Assembly (NCBI GenBank): GCA_015039315.1
Contig: WIDE01000106.1
Span: 1-64,000 of the forward strand
Reading direction: 5' to 3'
DNA: 64,000 nt
DNA from: Clavulina sp. PMI_390
Lineage: Eukaryota > Basidiomycota > Agaricomycetes > Cantharellales > Hydnaceae
The notes under the pieces are model-generated. The model saw only the letters and a program-made list of their open reading frames with translations, made no database searches and was not told the origin of the DNA. Shown here one piece after another: positions 21,489 through 32,560 of this stretch (position 1 is the stretch's first letter; each line of letters begins with the position of its first letter). A program made the position numbers and the translations under genes.

Positions 21489-24400
21489 TCAGTCGATCAG
21501 CGCCAGACTTCCAGCCCAACAGATCTCCACGACTTCTCGGCCGACCTCACTCAACTCCCCAATCTCCCTCTCGAACGTGAAGGGCGTCACGGCACCCCTT
21601 ACGTGCTGGGGTTTGTTCCCACAGAACCCAAGGGCGTCAAGACCTTCGGGGACGTACTCGATGTGGCCATTATGAGCGTCGTGGCACACAGCGATGATTG
21701 CTGTGAAGGGATCTTCCTCATCGTCTTCAGGTTTCGCGTTCTTCGCAGCAGTACGCTTCTTGGATTTCGAGCTGGGTGGAGGAGGTGGAGGGAGAGGAGA
21801 AGCGGACGCGTCATGAATATCTGCACCGGGATAGCGCATACCAGAGTAGCGAAGCTGATGCGAGGTGACAATCCTGCCGACGATGCGGAAAGATCGCAGG
21901 GGCTTGACACTCTTGCCGCCGTTCTCAGAGGTCTTGCTAAGTTCCTCAGATTGTGGCTCATAAGACGAAGCAACAGAGGTCGTGGGGGCCGGCTGCGAGG
22001 TGATAGGAGGAGAGGGTTGTTGTTGTGCACGCTTCTTCGAGCTCTGGAAGAACCGAGAGCCAATAGGAGATGTGATAGATGAGGTTGAGCTTGGTGCGGA
22101 TGGAGGTGCTGGAGGGGAGAATGGCGCCGCTGGATACGAAGTTGCAGAACCGCCAATGACGTCGTCCTTGAACGGGACGTAAGTCACCAACAGCCACATG
22201 CGCTCATGCTCGGGAGAAGGAGCGGAAGGGACCATGGACTTGGAGGCCCGCCTGAACGCATTCTGCGCAAGGGATGTTGCTGACGGAGGAGCTGGGGTTG
22301 GGGCAGCGGCCCGAGACCCAGTGCGTTTTCGCTCTTGCTCGCCACGGAAGTCCCATAGAGGAATAGCCATGCACATCGTGTCAGGTGCGATGGTCTCTAG
22401 AACCTTGTTGCGATATGGCAGAACAACATCCTTGGACTTGGGGCTGGATTTCTTTGTCTTACCATTCGCCTCACCAGAGGATGCGTATCCGGACCGCTTG
22501 GGATGTGACGAGGTGGGCATCAGAGGATAAGGGTGCGAAATGCTCTTGGAACGCACTCCCGTATGATGGTGGTTCTTAACCTCCATGGCGGCAGGAGTAA
22601 GAGTAGGAGCAGGAGGTCGAACTGTGGATGTTGAGATCAACGTAGACTTGGATGCAGAGGCGGGAGGCACTCTCTCAGCCTCGCTGACCTTCCCAACGGA
22701 TGAGGAGACCGCAGTGCTGCGGCTACTTCCCGTGCTCGACGTTGGGTCCACCGCCGTACTTGAATCGCCTTCGTCCCTTGAGCGACCACCGAAGGGTCGG
22801 CGGAACACACCACTGCTCTTCCGTTTCGGCTCGTCCCCATCACTCCCCCAGCCGCCACGAGTAGGACTAAACTCCTCATCTGTGCTCTGCTCAATCTCCA
22901 TGGTGCGTGCAGGCGCCGTCGTCACCTGCATCTTGCGCGTTGAGCGCTGTCTGCGCCGACGCTGGTCCTTCGCCTTTTCCTTCTCTTTCTCTTTTTCCCT
23001 CTCCTTTTCTTTCTCTTTGGATGGAGACTTGCTCTTGGGAGGAGAGGAAGATGCGGGGTTAGGACCCGTGGAGAGCTTGGGAGGGGGGAGCATTGAGGCA
23101 GCTTCAAACGAGTGCTTGAGGTTGCGCAGCTTGCGCTCGTTCTCTTCCCGAACTGCAGCGGGCTGCATCAGAAGCCATGGGGGCTGGTACTTCCCGGGCA
23201 CCGGAGTGACAGATGAAGGAATGCGGGCGAGGGGGTTCAGGGAATCGCTGGCGGAGAGCATCGCAGCACTAGCAGCAGTCCCAATATGGGCAGCCGGATT
23301 TGACGCGGGGTTCGCCGTTTCAGAATCATCGGCCGGGTTGAGCAAACGCTTGAGGCGCCCGCCGAGGGACATCCCCTTTGCGGAGCTCGCCGGAGCAGAG
23401 GCCGCAGAAGCTTGCAAACGGAGCTGCTCGAGCAGAATGGCACGCTCCTCGGGGGTAATTGTGCCGAAATCGCGGGCAAGCGCTTCATGACCGTGGATTG
23501 ACGTGGGTCGCGACAGCGAGATCGAGCGTCTATCAAGAGCCCGCTCCCGAGCTCGCGCACGCGCAGCAGGACTGTCGTAATCCGAGTCGAACGCTTCGTC
23601 ATCAGAGTCCACATCTGCACCATCCTTGTCCACAGCATCAGTATCCGAGATTCCATCGAGCCTTCCTCCAGCCCTACGTCCGGGACCGGTCGCATCTGCC
23701 TTGAGCATAGCAAGCGTCTCAGTTGTTTGCTTGTCCAAGAGCTCGCGATTGACGAAACTGGGTATGTATCCAGGGGGAGGAGCACGTCGTGGAAGACTGA
23801 TGTCACCAATCTTGCTCTTGGTACCAGTAGCAGTGCTTGCTTGATTGCTAGGTGAGATCGTGGCCCAGCTAGACGAGGTAGCGACAGGTGTGGAGCGTGA
23901 ATCTGCCGGTGCAGAAGACGAGGGCATGGCGGGTTGCGCGATATCCATGGGCGAGGCGGCAGGTGAAGTAGAAGTGGAAGTCGTGAAGGAGGGAACAGGA
24001 GAAGAGATGAGTGCTGGGTGAGTCGTGCTTGAAGTTACAGGTGGTGCTAGGCGACTCTTCGAGCCGTTCGAATTGATGCTAGCATCGTCACCAGCAACAC
24101 CACCGAAACCACCGAACGAGGGACTGATCGGAGTACGCATACCACCATCAGCATCGCGAGTCTTCCTTTCCCTCGCAGCATCCGCTTTCCGTGCGCTCAA
24201 GAACAGATGCACCTTCTTCGTTGCGAGCAGGATGCTAGAACGGGATGCAGCTCCGGGGTTGGAGGCGCCCAGGAAGAGCGAGGTCGCAGGAGCGCGAGAG
24301 TGCTTGTGGATGTGGACACGGATCGCGGCAGTCGTGACGGGTGGAGTAGGAGCTGTTTTCGAAGGTGGGGGCGAGAGTATCGAGGGAGGGGACACGTAGG

Positions 24401-26045
24401 GGTCGGTCGGGAACCTCCGCACAACCATAGAGATCTTGCGCTCTTCCCCAGCCTCCCCGCCCGCTGGTGCTGCCCCTGGCCCGCCACCTTCACCAGTCGT
24501 ACTAGCCCCAAGACTGGCACTAGCACTACCGCTTCCACTCCTCAACCTGCCTCCCAAAGAATGCGAACCACTCCTAGAGCGCGTCGACGACTTGGCAGCG
24601 GCAGCAGCAGACGAGTCCTCCGCCGCACCAACCCAATACTTGCCAAGCGCACCACACTCCCACACACCCATAGGCTCAGCGTGTGTAGGTACCGGGACTG
24701 ATATCGCCATCGTGGCAGAGGCTTTCGTGTTGGTAGTGTTGGATCGAGAGCGCTTGCGCGAAGGGGGAGATTGCGAGTGAGAGTACGAGGAGGGAGACCT
24801 GATGGGTGGGGAGGGCGAAAAGTCAAAGGGCTGTGGCGGTGACGACGAGATGGATGAGCCAGTATAAGATGAGGAGGCAGATGGTGTGGCAGGTAACGGC
24901 GGGTACGGGGCATACGAAGACGAGGACCCTGCACCAGGGCTACTCGACATCGACTGCCCAGGACGAATAGGAGACGCATCCATATCTACCGTAGCGGGCT
25001 CCCGCCGATCCGGCACACGCACAAAACTCCACTCTGCGCGCCGCCGCGCAAACTCATCGTCTCCCTGGCTCACAAACTTTGCGAAACTGTCCTCCCAGTC
25101 TCCACCTGGGCCCATACCGCCGGTAGTAGGAGAAGAGACGACAGCAGGCGCAGCGTGCCCTGGACCACCTCCAAATCCACCAATTCCAAACGCGCGAATC
25201 GTCGCTTTCGAGCTCGTACGCCGACCGCCCAAGCGATGGTTATGCGTGTTCGCGTACGCCGAGTATGGGGAAGCAGGATGGTGTTGCTGATGCTGATGAT
25301 GATAGGCGTGCACAGCACTCCCAGAATCAAGCGAGATACTCATCCTCCTCGCTTCATCCACCCCGTGCTCAGCCGCGCCCTGACCGCCAAGAGGATTGTG
25401 GTGATCATTCGAAGCAGTGATCGTGCGTTCCCGTTCGCGATTCAAGTCCCCGAATATATACTCCAAATCAAATGCACTCGTCGTCGAGGGACCAGGGTCC
25501 GACGACGGCACAAGCACATCAGTTGCTCCCGCAGCAGCAGCACTCGTACTCGCCATCCCACCATCGTCCGACTCAGACAAAAGCGAGGGAGAGCTTCTGC
25601 CCGACGAGCTAAGCGAGCTCGCGAGCCCTTTGATCTTGTTAAAGCTGCTCTTCTTCTTGATCTTCTGGGACGACGACTCTCGGCTGGACGATCTCGAGTT
25701 CTTCTTCGATCCTCCGGATGACGATGAGTGTGATTGGGTATTATGGTGAAAGAGCGCTGCGGCCGCAGCGGCGCGGAACGAGGTAGACGTTGGCGTTGCG
25801 CTCGTGGGTATATTGATCGGCAGACTCGGGCGACGCGACTCATATATATTCATATTCGGGTTTGCTGCTGATACTGCCGCTGTGGTTGAAGAGGACATTG
25901 GGGCGGCAGCAGCAGTGGAAGAGGATGCGGTAGAGGTGGAGGCGGATAGAGTAGGCTCGACGTGCACTGAGAGTGGTTGTTTGCCCTTCCTCGATTCAGA
26001 AGGCGGAGGAGGCTTGGATCGGAACGGATTGATATTAGTGAACAT
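21489..26045 (-). CDS. Large Ser/Pro-rich disordered protein (~1,518 aa), unknown
   Basis: A single uninterrupted frame of about 4.5 kb. I use ATG 26045 (MFTNINPF), because the longer frame begins with TTG. Most of the protein is low complexity: poly-Ser, Ser-Pro, Ala-rich and His/Gln stretches, and a charged KEKEKEREKEKE block about two thirds along. Ordered-looking islands are ALGKYWVGAAED (near residue 480), VLETIAPDTMCMAIPLWDFR, MWLLVTYVPFKDDV, and a C-terminal block with SFRIVGRIVTSHQLRYSGMR, FTAIIAVCHDAHNGHIEYVPEGLDALGFCG and VVEICWAGSLALID. I do not recognise a family. The islands suggest a conserved fungal protein, perhaps a signalling scaffold; that is inference. An intronless gene this long stands out among intron-rich neighbours. 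Confidence 0.8.
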   Translation of the reverse strand: MFTNINPFRSKPPPPSESRKGKQPLSVHVEPTLSASTSTASSSTAAAAPMSSSTTAAVSAANPNMNIYESRRPSLPINIPTSATPTSTSFRAAAAAALFHHNTQSHSSSSGGSKKNSRSSSRESSSQKIKKKSSFNKIKGLASSLSSSGRSSPSLLSESDDGGMASTSAAAAGATDVLVPSSDPGPSTTSAFDLEYIFGDLNRERERTITASNDHHNPLGGQGAAEHGVDEARRMSISLDSGSAVHAYHHQHQQHHPASPYSAYANTHNHRLGGRRTSSKATIRAFGIGGFGGGPGHAAPAVVSSPTTGGMGPGGDWEDSFAKFVSQGDDEFARRRAEWSFVRVPDRREPATVDMDASPIRPGQSMSSSPGAGSSSSYAPYPPLPATPSASSSYTGSSISSSPPQPFDFSPSPPIRSPSSYSHSQSPPSRKRSRSNTTNTKASATMAISVPVPTHAEPMGVWECGALGKYWVGAAEDSSAAAAAKSSTRSRSGSHSLGGRLRSGSGSASASLGASTTGEGGGPGAAPAGGEAGEERKISMVVRRFPTDPYVSPPSILSPPPSKTAPTPPVTTAAIRVHIHKHSRAPATSLFLGASNPGAASRSSILLATKKVHLFLSARKADAARERKTRDADGGMRTPISPSFGGFGGVAGDDASINSNGSKSRLAPPVTSSTTHPALISSPVPSFTTSTSTSPAASPMDIAQPAMPSSSAPADSRSTPVATSSSWATISPSNQASTATGTKSKIGDISLPRRAPPPGYIPSFVNRELLDKQTTETLAMLKADATGPGRRAGGRLDGISDTDAVDKDGADVDSDDEAFDSDYDSPAARARARERALDRRSISLSRPTSIHGHEALARDFGTITPEERAILLEQLRLQASAASAPASSAKGMSLGGRLKRLLNPADDSETANPASNPAAHIGTAASAAMLSASDSLNPLARIPSSVTPVPGKYQPPWLLMQPAAVREENERKLRNLKHSFEAASMLPPPKLSTGPNPASSSPPKSKSPSKEKEKEREKEKEKEKAKDQRRRRQRSTRKMQVTTAPARTMEIEQSTDEEFSPTRGGWGSDGDEPKRKSSGVFRRPFGGRSRDEGDSSTAVDPTSSTGSSRSTAVSSSVGKVSEAERVPPASASKSTLISTSTVRPPAPTLTPAAMEVKNHHHTGVRSKSISHPYPLMPTSSHPKRSGYASSGEANGKTKKSSPKSKDVVLPYRNKVLETIAPDTMCMAIPLWDFRGEQERKRTGSRAAAPTPAPPSATSLAQNAFRRASKSMVPSAPSPEHERMWLLVTYVPFKDDVIGGSATSYPAAPFSPPAPPSAPSSTSSITSPIGSRFFQSSKKRAQQQPSPPITSQPAPTTSVASSYEPQSEELSKTSENGGKSVKPLRSFRIVGRIVTSHQLRYSGMRYPGADIHDASASPLPPPPPPSSKSKKRTAAKNAKPEDDEEDPFTAIIAVCHDAHNGHIEYVPEGLDALGFCGNKPQHVRGAVTPFTFEREIGELSEVGREVVEICWAGSLALID

Positions 26046-26277
26046 GCTCGGAGTTGGTGCTCGGGACAACGGCGAGACTAGGAGAAGGCGAATGGAAGGG
26101 GTGGGCCATTAATCGAATCGATCGAGGTTGACAGTGTCATCGAGTACCACACAGCAGGAATGACAGACAGACATGGAACCGATTTCAGAGGAGATTTGCG
26201 TGCAGGTAGAGAAGAAAAGAAGTCGAGGGGATGAGTTTAGCCCGTCAGTACAAACTGCCGTTGCAAAGAGAAAAAAA

Positions 26278-27756
26278 TCATGATGACATACTGTTCGGAG
26301 GGGATCGGCTCAAGTCGGTGCTGTTGCGTTTGCTCCCACTCCCACTTGCGCTCGACGAAGTGGACGTCGAGCCGGTAGGTGTCATGACATAGGACTGTAG
26401 CTGCTGGAAGAGCCCACTGTCTCTCGGTAACGGTGCTGGGGCAGGTGCTGAGGCTAGTGGTGGTAAGGGAGAAGAGGAAGAAAAAAGCATGTGCGTGGGT
26501 GTGGCGGATTGCCTTCGCGATGAAGGTGACGATGGCAACTAGGATCGAGATTGCAAGTGTAATTGCGAATGAGAAGGAGAGTGAGAAGAGCAAGATTGCG
26601 ATGAAGATCCTTACTTCTTTATTGATATTATTATTAGGTTGGACGGCGATCGTCGAGGCCGGCAGCGGTCGTCGAGAAGAGGACGCGGCATTGGCATTGC
26701 GACCGGTATTGCCTGGCGAATCCTCGGCAGTTGTGGACGGGTAGGCATGCAAGGGAGCAGCAGAAGTCAAAGTAGAAGCGGAAGTGGAAGCGGCAGACGG
26801 ATATGGGGATGAGGGTGCAAAGTGGAGGGCAGGAAGTGAGGTCCGCCGTGATGAATAGTCGTCTTGCATCGTGGAGCTGGTGGATCCGCGAAGCACAGTG
26901 TTGATGAGCCGTGAGCTGCTGCTAGTGCTGGGGATGCCTTGTTGGGATGACTGGGGTATTCCAAGACTGGATGGAGCCAAGACACGAGTTGAGTGCAATA
27001 AACGAACCCGCGTGGCGGTCGTGTGGAGACGTGGGTGTAAATTTTGGAGAGGGTGAGGCGTGTGGCGAGCGCGTGGACCCACGAGACCGTGACCACGTTT
27101 GGTAAATCATTGAACGCCGTGACAGGATAGATAGAAAGTGCAAAGTCAGCCAAATTGCCCCAAAGCATATACAGAACAGCCGTAAAGGAAATCAAGGGAA
27201 GAATCATCGGACGCATCCAGTGCGCCACAGGGCGCGGAGGGTGGAGTCCGGGAGAGTGCGCATCAGCGCGGCTCCGGCAGTTGTAGGAGAGCGAGAGAGT
27301 TGCAGGGAAATCACACAACACAGTGTCGTCGCTTCGCCTGGATCAGGCACAAACAACGGCTAGGGCGGAGACAACGTACCTTGCCGATTGGGATAACAGT
27401 GATGGGGATGATGAAGAGAACGACGCTGACAGAGCACCAGGGGCGGCGGTGGTGTTGGTGTTTGCAGTCTCGTAGTATGATGAGGGATTGCCGCCCTTGG
27501 CCACAAGAAAGTTGGCAAAGCCACTGGTCGGAGAGGTGGATGTGGATGCCTGAGCAATCGCCGGCATGGACTCGTGTGGATCAGCAAGTGCGAATGCAGG
27601 TGTAACTTGTGGGCCCAGTGGCGCTAGTGGTAGACGCGTGGACAGCATGAGCGAGGAGACGGAAGCGCGGCGGAGCGTCGCAGTCGATGCCGAGCTGGAT
27701 GAGACCCCAGAGGAGCGTCTCCGTTCATAGGAATAGGCAGCAGGATCCAGAGACAT
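26278..27756 (-). CDS. Multi-exon membrane protein, two hydrophobic segments, unknown
   Basis: Start ATG 27756 (MSLDPAAYSYERRRSS), a Ser/Ala-rich first exon to LLSQSAR, and a donor GTACGT. The second exon includes a membrane segment MILPLISFTAVLYMLWGNLADFALSIYP. A further exon is Ser-rich (SSRRTSLPALHFAPSSPYPS) and leads to NINKEVRIFIAILLFSLSFSFAITLAISILVAIVTFIA, a second strong membrane stretch. The last part is read best in another frame ending SPPNSMSS at 26278; the alternative frame ends at 26237. Exon borders here are not certain. No family recognised. It lies head-to-tail with the large disordered protein, 230 bp away. Confidence 0.5.
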
Positions 27757-30724
27757 GGGTGAATGCTGCTGCTAGTGTGGCTGACGATGAGGCGCAGACA
27801 GGCCAACGATGGCGAAGAAAGGGGACTGCAGGCAGCCGTAGTAGTTTGTCGCCGAGGATGTCTGGGTATAGAGCTGAGCAGAGCGCTGTCTGTCTGTCTG
27901 AGTGTCTCAAGTGGTGGTGCAGGATGTGAAATGCAGCCAGATTGGGCTGGATGTGAGGACTGGGAAAAGAGAAGAAGAACGAAGAGAGAAAGACAGGGTG
28001 CAGCCCTGCACTACTACTATCTGTTTGGACCCGGAAGAGTGTGTGTTTGGGGCGGGGAGAGGTGGAATGTGTGTGCACCCCGTTGCCAGTGCCTTTGTAT
28101 CCGAATGCGGATTAGGCACACACCTTTGTCCGTTTCAGGGCCTCGCGTTCCTAAGCGCTTGACCGCCTCCTGAGAACAGCTTCTGCCTCCGTTCGTCTCG
28201 GACGACTCGGCAGGATACTCCAGAGGGAAGGGAACGGACGGGGAGGGGAAGGGGAGGGGGGGATAGCAACCTTTGGGATCGGCCTAAACGGTATACGGCC
28301 ACAACACGCGTCAACATCCGCTCTCGCTCCGTCGGCGCGTCTGTCAACGAGCACAACTCCACCCGCGCCTCCAACTTCTTCCGTGATCGTCTCTAGTGAA
28401 TATACTGATTGTAGTAGTGAATACAAGAATCCCTGATCAAGATCTTCTTTTCCCTGGCACTCGTCCATTTGCAGGCGGGCCCAAAGCGGGACCCCTATGA
28501 GAAGCTTCCTTACGAGCGAGCACCCCTACTTCCCTTGTGCCGATCGCGTTAATCGTCGGCAGCTGGTTGTACAGTCCATCATAGCTATCTACCTCGGATC
28601 AGTGCCAAGATTAGACAGAATAATTTCTCCATATTCGGACGTGCTCATAATTGCCCTGCCTATCATCACGCTCGCTCGTAATTGCGCTCATACTTCATGT
28701 CGCCCCCTCGTCTCTAGAGACCAGCCCTGCCTTACCCGTGCTCCATGGTTATCGCGATTATCTCGTCGCCATCTCCCCACCCTCCCATTGTGTTTGCGCG
28801 GTGTAACTAAGCGCTGTCCTCCGAGGGATCCAATAAGAGTCATTCGATACGAAGACAACGCGATCCCATTTAACTCAGCTCCCGCGCGAGGGAGGCCTAA
28901 ATTCGGAGAAATGAAACTCAATTTTTCGCCAAGCCCCTCCTTCCCTTGGTCGTCGTTGTCGCGTTGCCCCGTTGCCACCGCTTCAGGCGACAGTGGTGTG
29001 CGCGTCGTAGGCACCCGCGCCATGCTTGCAATAACAATAATAAAAAGTTTATTAGCCAAAAAGGACATGGGAAATCGTGGCACCCCCGCTCGACGCCCCA
29101 ATTCATTTCCGAAGAAAGATGCCTCCGTTTGCTCGCGTGGCCATTACGAGAAGAACACATGAATGAATTAAAAAAAAGCCTCCGTTGCTATGCGACCTGC
29201 GTCGCTTCGTCGTCATGGCCCATTGACTTACTTTCTCTGTCCCTGTAGCAGGAATGAGCTCCTCAAGTGATTCAATATACTCACGATCCGGTCTCTCATC
29301 CCCCGACGCAGCCGCTTATTCCATTAGTCTTTCCCCTCCTCTCTCTCACCTTTCCCCGCCCAACGTCGGCTTGGAACATACACCTCCACCCTCGTTTTTC
29401 CGTACTTGACAACCCGTTCTTTGATGGAGCCGGCATATATGCATGCTGCTTGTCGGCGGGGCTCCACTGCCGCTGAGAAACAGAAAGAAAAAGAAAAGAA
29501 AAGAAAATCAGCCCCCCAAAATGTGTCAATACAAAAAAGGCTCTGTGCAGTTGTCGATCGGCGATTGATTCCTCTGTCGCCGTCGCGCTCCACTACACCA
29601 CGCTCCATTCCTAGTCTTCCGCGCGCGCCCGCTGTTCCTTCTTTCCAAGAATACTCAATGGCCGCGAATCAAAAAGAATTGATGGGCGTGTGATCAATGG
29701 ACGAGCGAGCTGCGGTCCAAGAGAGGTCCAAAGGCGGGCTGATTCGAACCATGCGTTCATTGATTTCTTTTTGGGTTGCATATACGTAGACTTCTCAGGT
29801 TGCTTCCTTATGAATCCCCGTGAGCAGTTCGAGAAGAGCCGCAATGATTCGGAGGGGAGATGGTGCGCGAGTACGAATACGAAAAAGTGCGCTCGACGAT
29901 CTGCTTCGACTCCCAAGCCATAAAAAAAGCTTGAGGAGCTAATGACACCGCGCGTCGATGAAGTGAATCACTAGGCGTGGGGTAATGCATAGTGCATGGG
30001 GACAAGCCCGCAGAGCAGAGCGAGGCGAACGGACTTTCACATGGTATTGAGACATTCCTATTCCAGCAGCAGCTACAGGAGCAGACCAGCTAGATGGCGT
30101 GATCAGGGGAGTTCGGCGTAGATGACCGCTAGAAGCTGAGGTCGTACGTAGCTATCGAATGCCAAAGCCTATAAAGAAAAGAAAGGTTGCATATCCACTT
30201 ATGCATCAAAGGCTCCCAGCGCATTCAGCAAGAAAAAGAAGAAAAAAGGCGAAGGAAAAGCCAAGGAAACGCTGATCGAAGCATAACCGAAGAGTAATTA
30301 GCACCCCTCGCCGCGTCCGATTGATTGGCCGGTAATTATGGAACCAAGCGTCTCCTGACGAGCGCTAGCCAGCTCATAATGACGATGAAAGGCAAACTGT
30401 CAGTCCTGAAACGAGCAAGAATTAGCTAAGGGTTAGCGAATGATGCGTGTGGGCGAAAGGAGAACCGCTCGCATATGGTCATGGCAAATCCTTGACGTGT
30501 TGCAAACATGGGGCGCGACAAGGGAGCCTTCAGATTGCTCGAGGACAGTGATGAATGGGAATTGATCGGATCAAGAGTGCCGTTGGATTGAGAGAGATAT
30601 CAAGCATTATGTGGGGGGGATGTGATCACAGGCTCTGCATTCCTAGCTCCCGAAGCGCGAAGTCGAGCCTGCGCAAGAATGCAGCACGGGAACAACGAGT
30701 GTCCTGATGAGGAAAGCGCATCAC
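27757..30724. other. Long intergenic region, no supported gene
   Basis: 27.76-28.47 kb is the probable promoter and 5' region of the membrane-protein gene. A 221-codon plus-strand frame at 28497-29162 has no domain-like sequence and looks like a chance frame. 28.5-30.7 kb has no intron-joined gene, tRNA or repeat that I can support. Confidence 0.45.
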
Positions 30725-31873
30725 TTACAAAGCCAGTGCTCGCCTCAGGTGATGCTGTCCATCAAATGGATGACATTGATGCATAATTGGAACACGTATA
30801 CTGTAGCGTTGCGGAACTAGTTCATTGAAGAGTTCAGTTTGTGGGCGGCTGCTGGGCCAAGGGTTCAGAACGAATTCCGAACTCAAGACGGGAAGATAGA
30901 AGGCAAGCAGGTGCTGTAACTGGTAGTAACCTAAGTTGCTAACCTCTTGGAGGATCGTGTCCACATCCAAGCCTGGTTACTCCACAATATACCAAGGTGA
31001 AGAGCGTTTTCACTCACGCCCGCAGCAACCTCCCGAGCAACGCGCAGATTTTCGCATGTCTTGTAACATAGAGCACGAGAGTGAAATGTGAAAGCAGTAA
31101 CACGAAGGAACGTGACAGGGAGTTTGATAGTGAAACTCTCTACGACCCAGGCTATTAGTGAAAAGCCATTTCACTAATTGAGGTATTCGAACGAAACGAT
31201 CCATCAGCTCACCTAGAGTCGGAGTGGCCCAGAGCATTGAGAGACCATCCTTATTCACAGGGAGACGGAGGTCAGAGGGAATGCTAGAGCAGGACTCAAG
31301 AGAATTGACGAGGCATGATAAACTCGGCTGATAGAGTTCATATTAGACGCTAGATAGCTCCACAGGCGTTCCAGGGGCAAAAAGTCCTGCAATTATCGCT
31401 CCTGGACAAACCAGAACCCGAAGCAAGGGGAGAACTGTGCATCAATCTCAACCGGACGTGCAGAGGTGATACAGAATCGGAGAGAGGCCTGAGTCCTCAA
31501 GAAAGCATGCACTAGGAGAGCTTTCAGAGTATATACAACCATACACGCGGGAACTGAACGAACTGGAGTATAAATTTCCATAGGTTGGAATAACTTCCTG
31601 AATCAGCGATAGGCGTCAAAACTTGCAGGACATCCTGAGGCCAGTCGCTACCTGGATTGGCCACGATCCGATCCATTTAGCGGACAGAAAAAGGCTGAAG
31701 GTCCAGCAGTAGAGAGCATGATGATCGGATCAGTGGCAGGGACCAATACTAGCATCCTTGCCTAAGTTACGGGACTATCCCAACTGAGAGCTCTTGAGGA
31801 CGAGCTACATCAATTTCATACTAATATAGCCTAACTGGACTCGCTGGAAGCAAATGAGTTGGAGAGTTGTAAG
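30725..31873. other. Region with short minus-strand frames, unassigned
   Basis: Minus-strand frames at 30725-30970, 31010-31258 and 31393-31581 may be exons downstream of the hypothetical gene at 31874-32452, or chance. None carries a motif that I recognise. Confidence 0.25.
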
Positions 31874-32452
31874 CTAGATCACGGATGATGGAAGAAGAAA
31901 GTGTCGATGCTCCAGGTAGGCTAAGTGAACCCACTGCGCGCTGTTGTTTCGCTTCTTAAAGGAGACGTAGAAAGCGGATTGGGTCCTACAGACCGGATGC
32001 AGTTCTAAAAAGTCCCCTGACGAGTTAGTGAGCAAGCGCCTGAGGCAAACTTTCGACCACGACTGGTATAAACTGAATGACCGAGGATGATATCTATTAA
32101 TAGGACGAACTATACCTTTCGAGAATTTAGCTTCAGGAACAAGGAGTGCACATTGCCTTGAACCCAAGAACGATGTTCCATGTATTGAAGCGTCGAGGTC
32201 GAGGAGGTGAAACAGTGTATTTGGCTGTTTCCCACGTTCAGCAACCCCAACGGCGTTCAGGTTCAGCTCACCACCTTCCGCATATGTAGCATACAGGCCG
32301 CACTCATTTTCCCCCCAGATCTTATCATCATTTGCCCATTTAGACTTCTTACCAATGCTTGGGAACACGGGCTCTCGCAGTGATCGCAGTTCTCGTGTGT
32401 TATTCGGCAATATATTTGAATGACGACTGCCATTACATGTAAGCACCGCCAT
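31874..32452 (-). CDS. Hypothetical protein, possibly one intron
   Basis: The frame starts at ATG 32452 (MAVLTCNGSRHSNIL) and stays open for 192 codons. A likely intron inside it (GTATAG..TTTTAG) removes a multiple of three, joining PEAKFSK to ELHPVCRTQSAF. No signal peptide, membrane segment or known motif is seen. It faces away from the RING-IBR gene, whose ATG is 109 bp away, so the two may share a promoter. It could also be the first exon of a longer gene reaching toward 30.7 kb. Confidence 0.35.
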   Translation of the reverse strand: MAVLTCNGSRHSNILPNNTRELRSLREPVFPSIGKKSKWANDDKIWGENECGLYATYAEGGELNLNAVGVAERGKQPNTLFHLLDLDASIHGTSFLGSRQCALLVPEAKFSKGIVRPINRYHPRSFSLYQSWSKVCLRRLLTNSSGDFLELHPVCRTQSAFYVSFKKRNNSAQWVHLAYLEHRHFLLPSSVI

Positions 32453-32560
32453 CTCGTGTCAACAACCTTGCACTCTTGCCCTTGGCGTACCAACTACGCA
32501 CAGAAAGCGCAGCTCTATTTCTGGTGCTGCCGTCCCCTCCGTGCTCTGGAACGTTGTGAA

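Noticed and set aside
28497..29162. 221-codon plus-strand frame
   Set aside because: No domain-like composition, no neighbours in frame, and overlapping frames of similar length on the other strand suggest chance.
29690..29790. GGTTCGAATC on the minus strand, possible tRNA
   Set aside because: No acceptor or anticodon stem pairs at the right distance.
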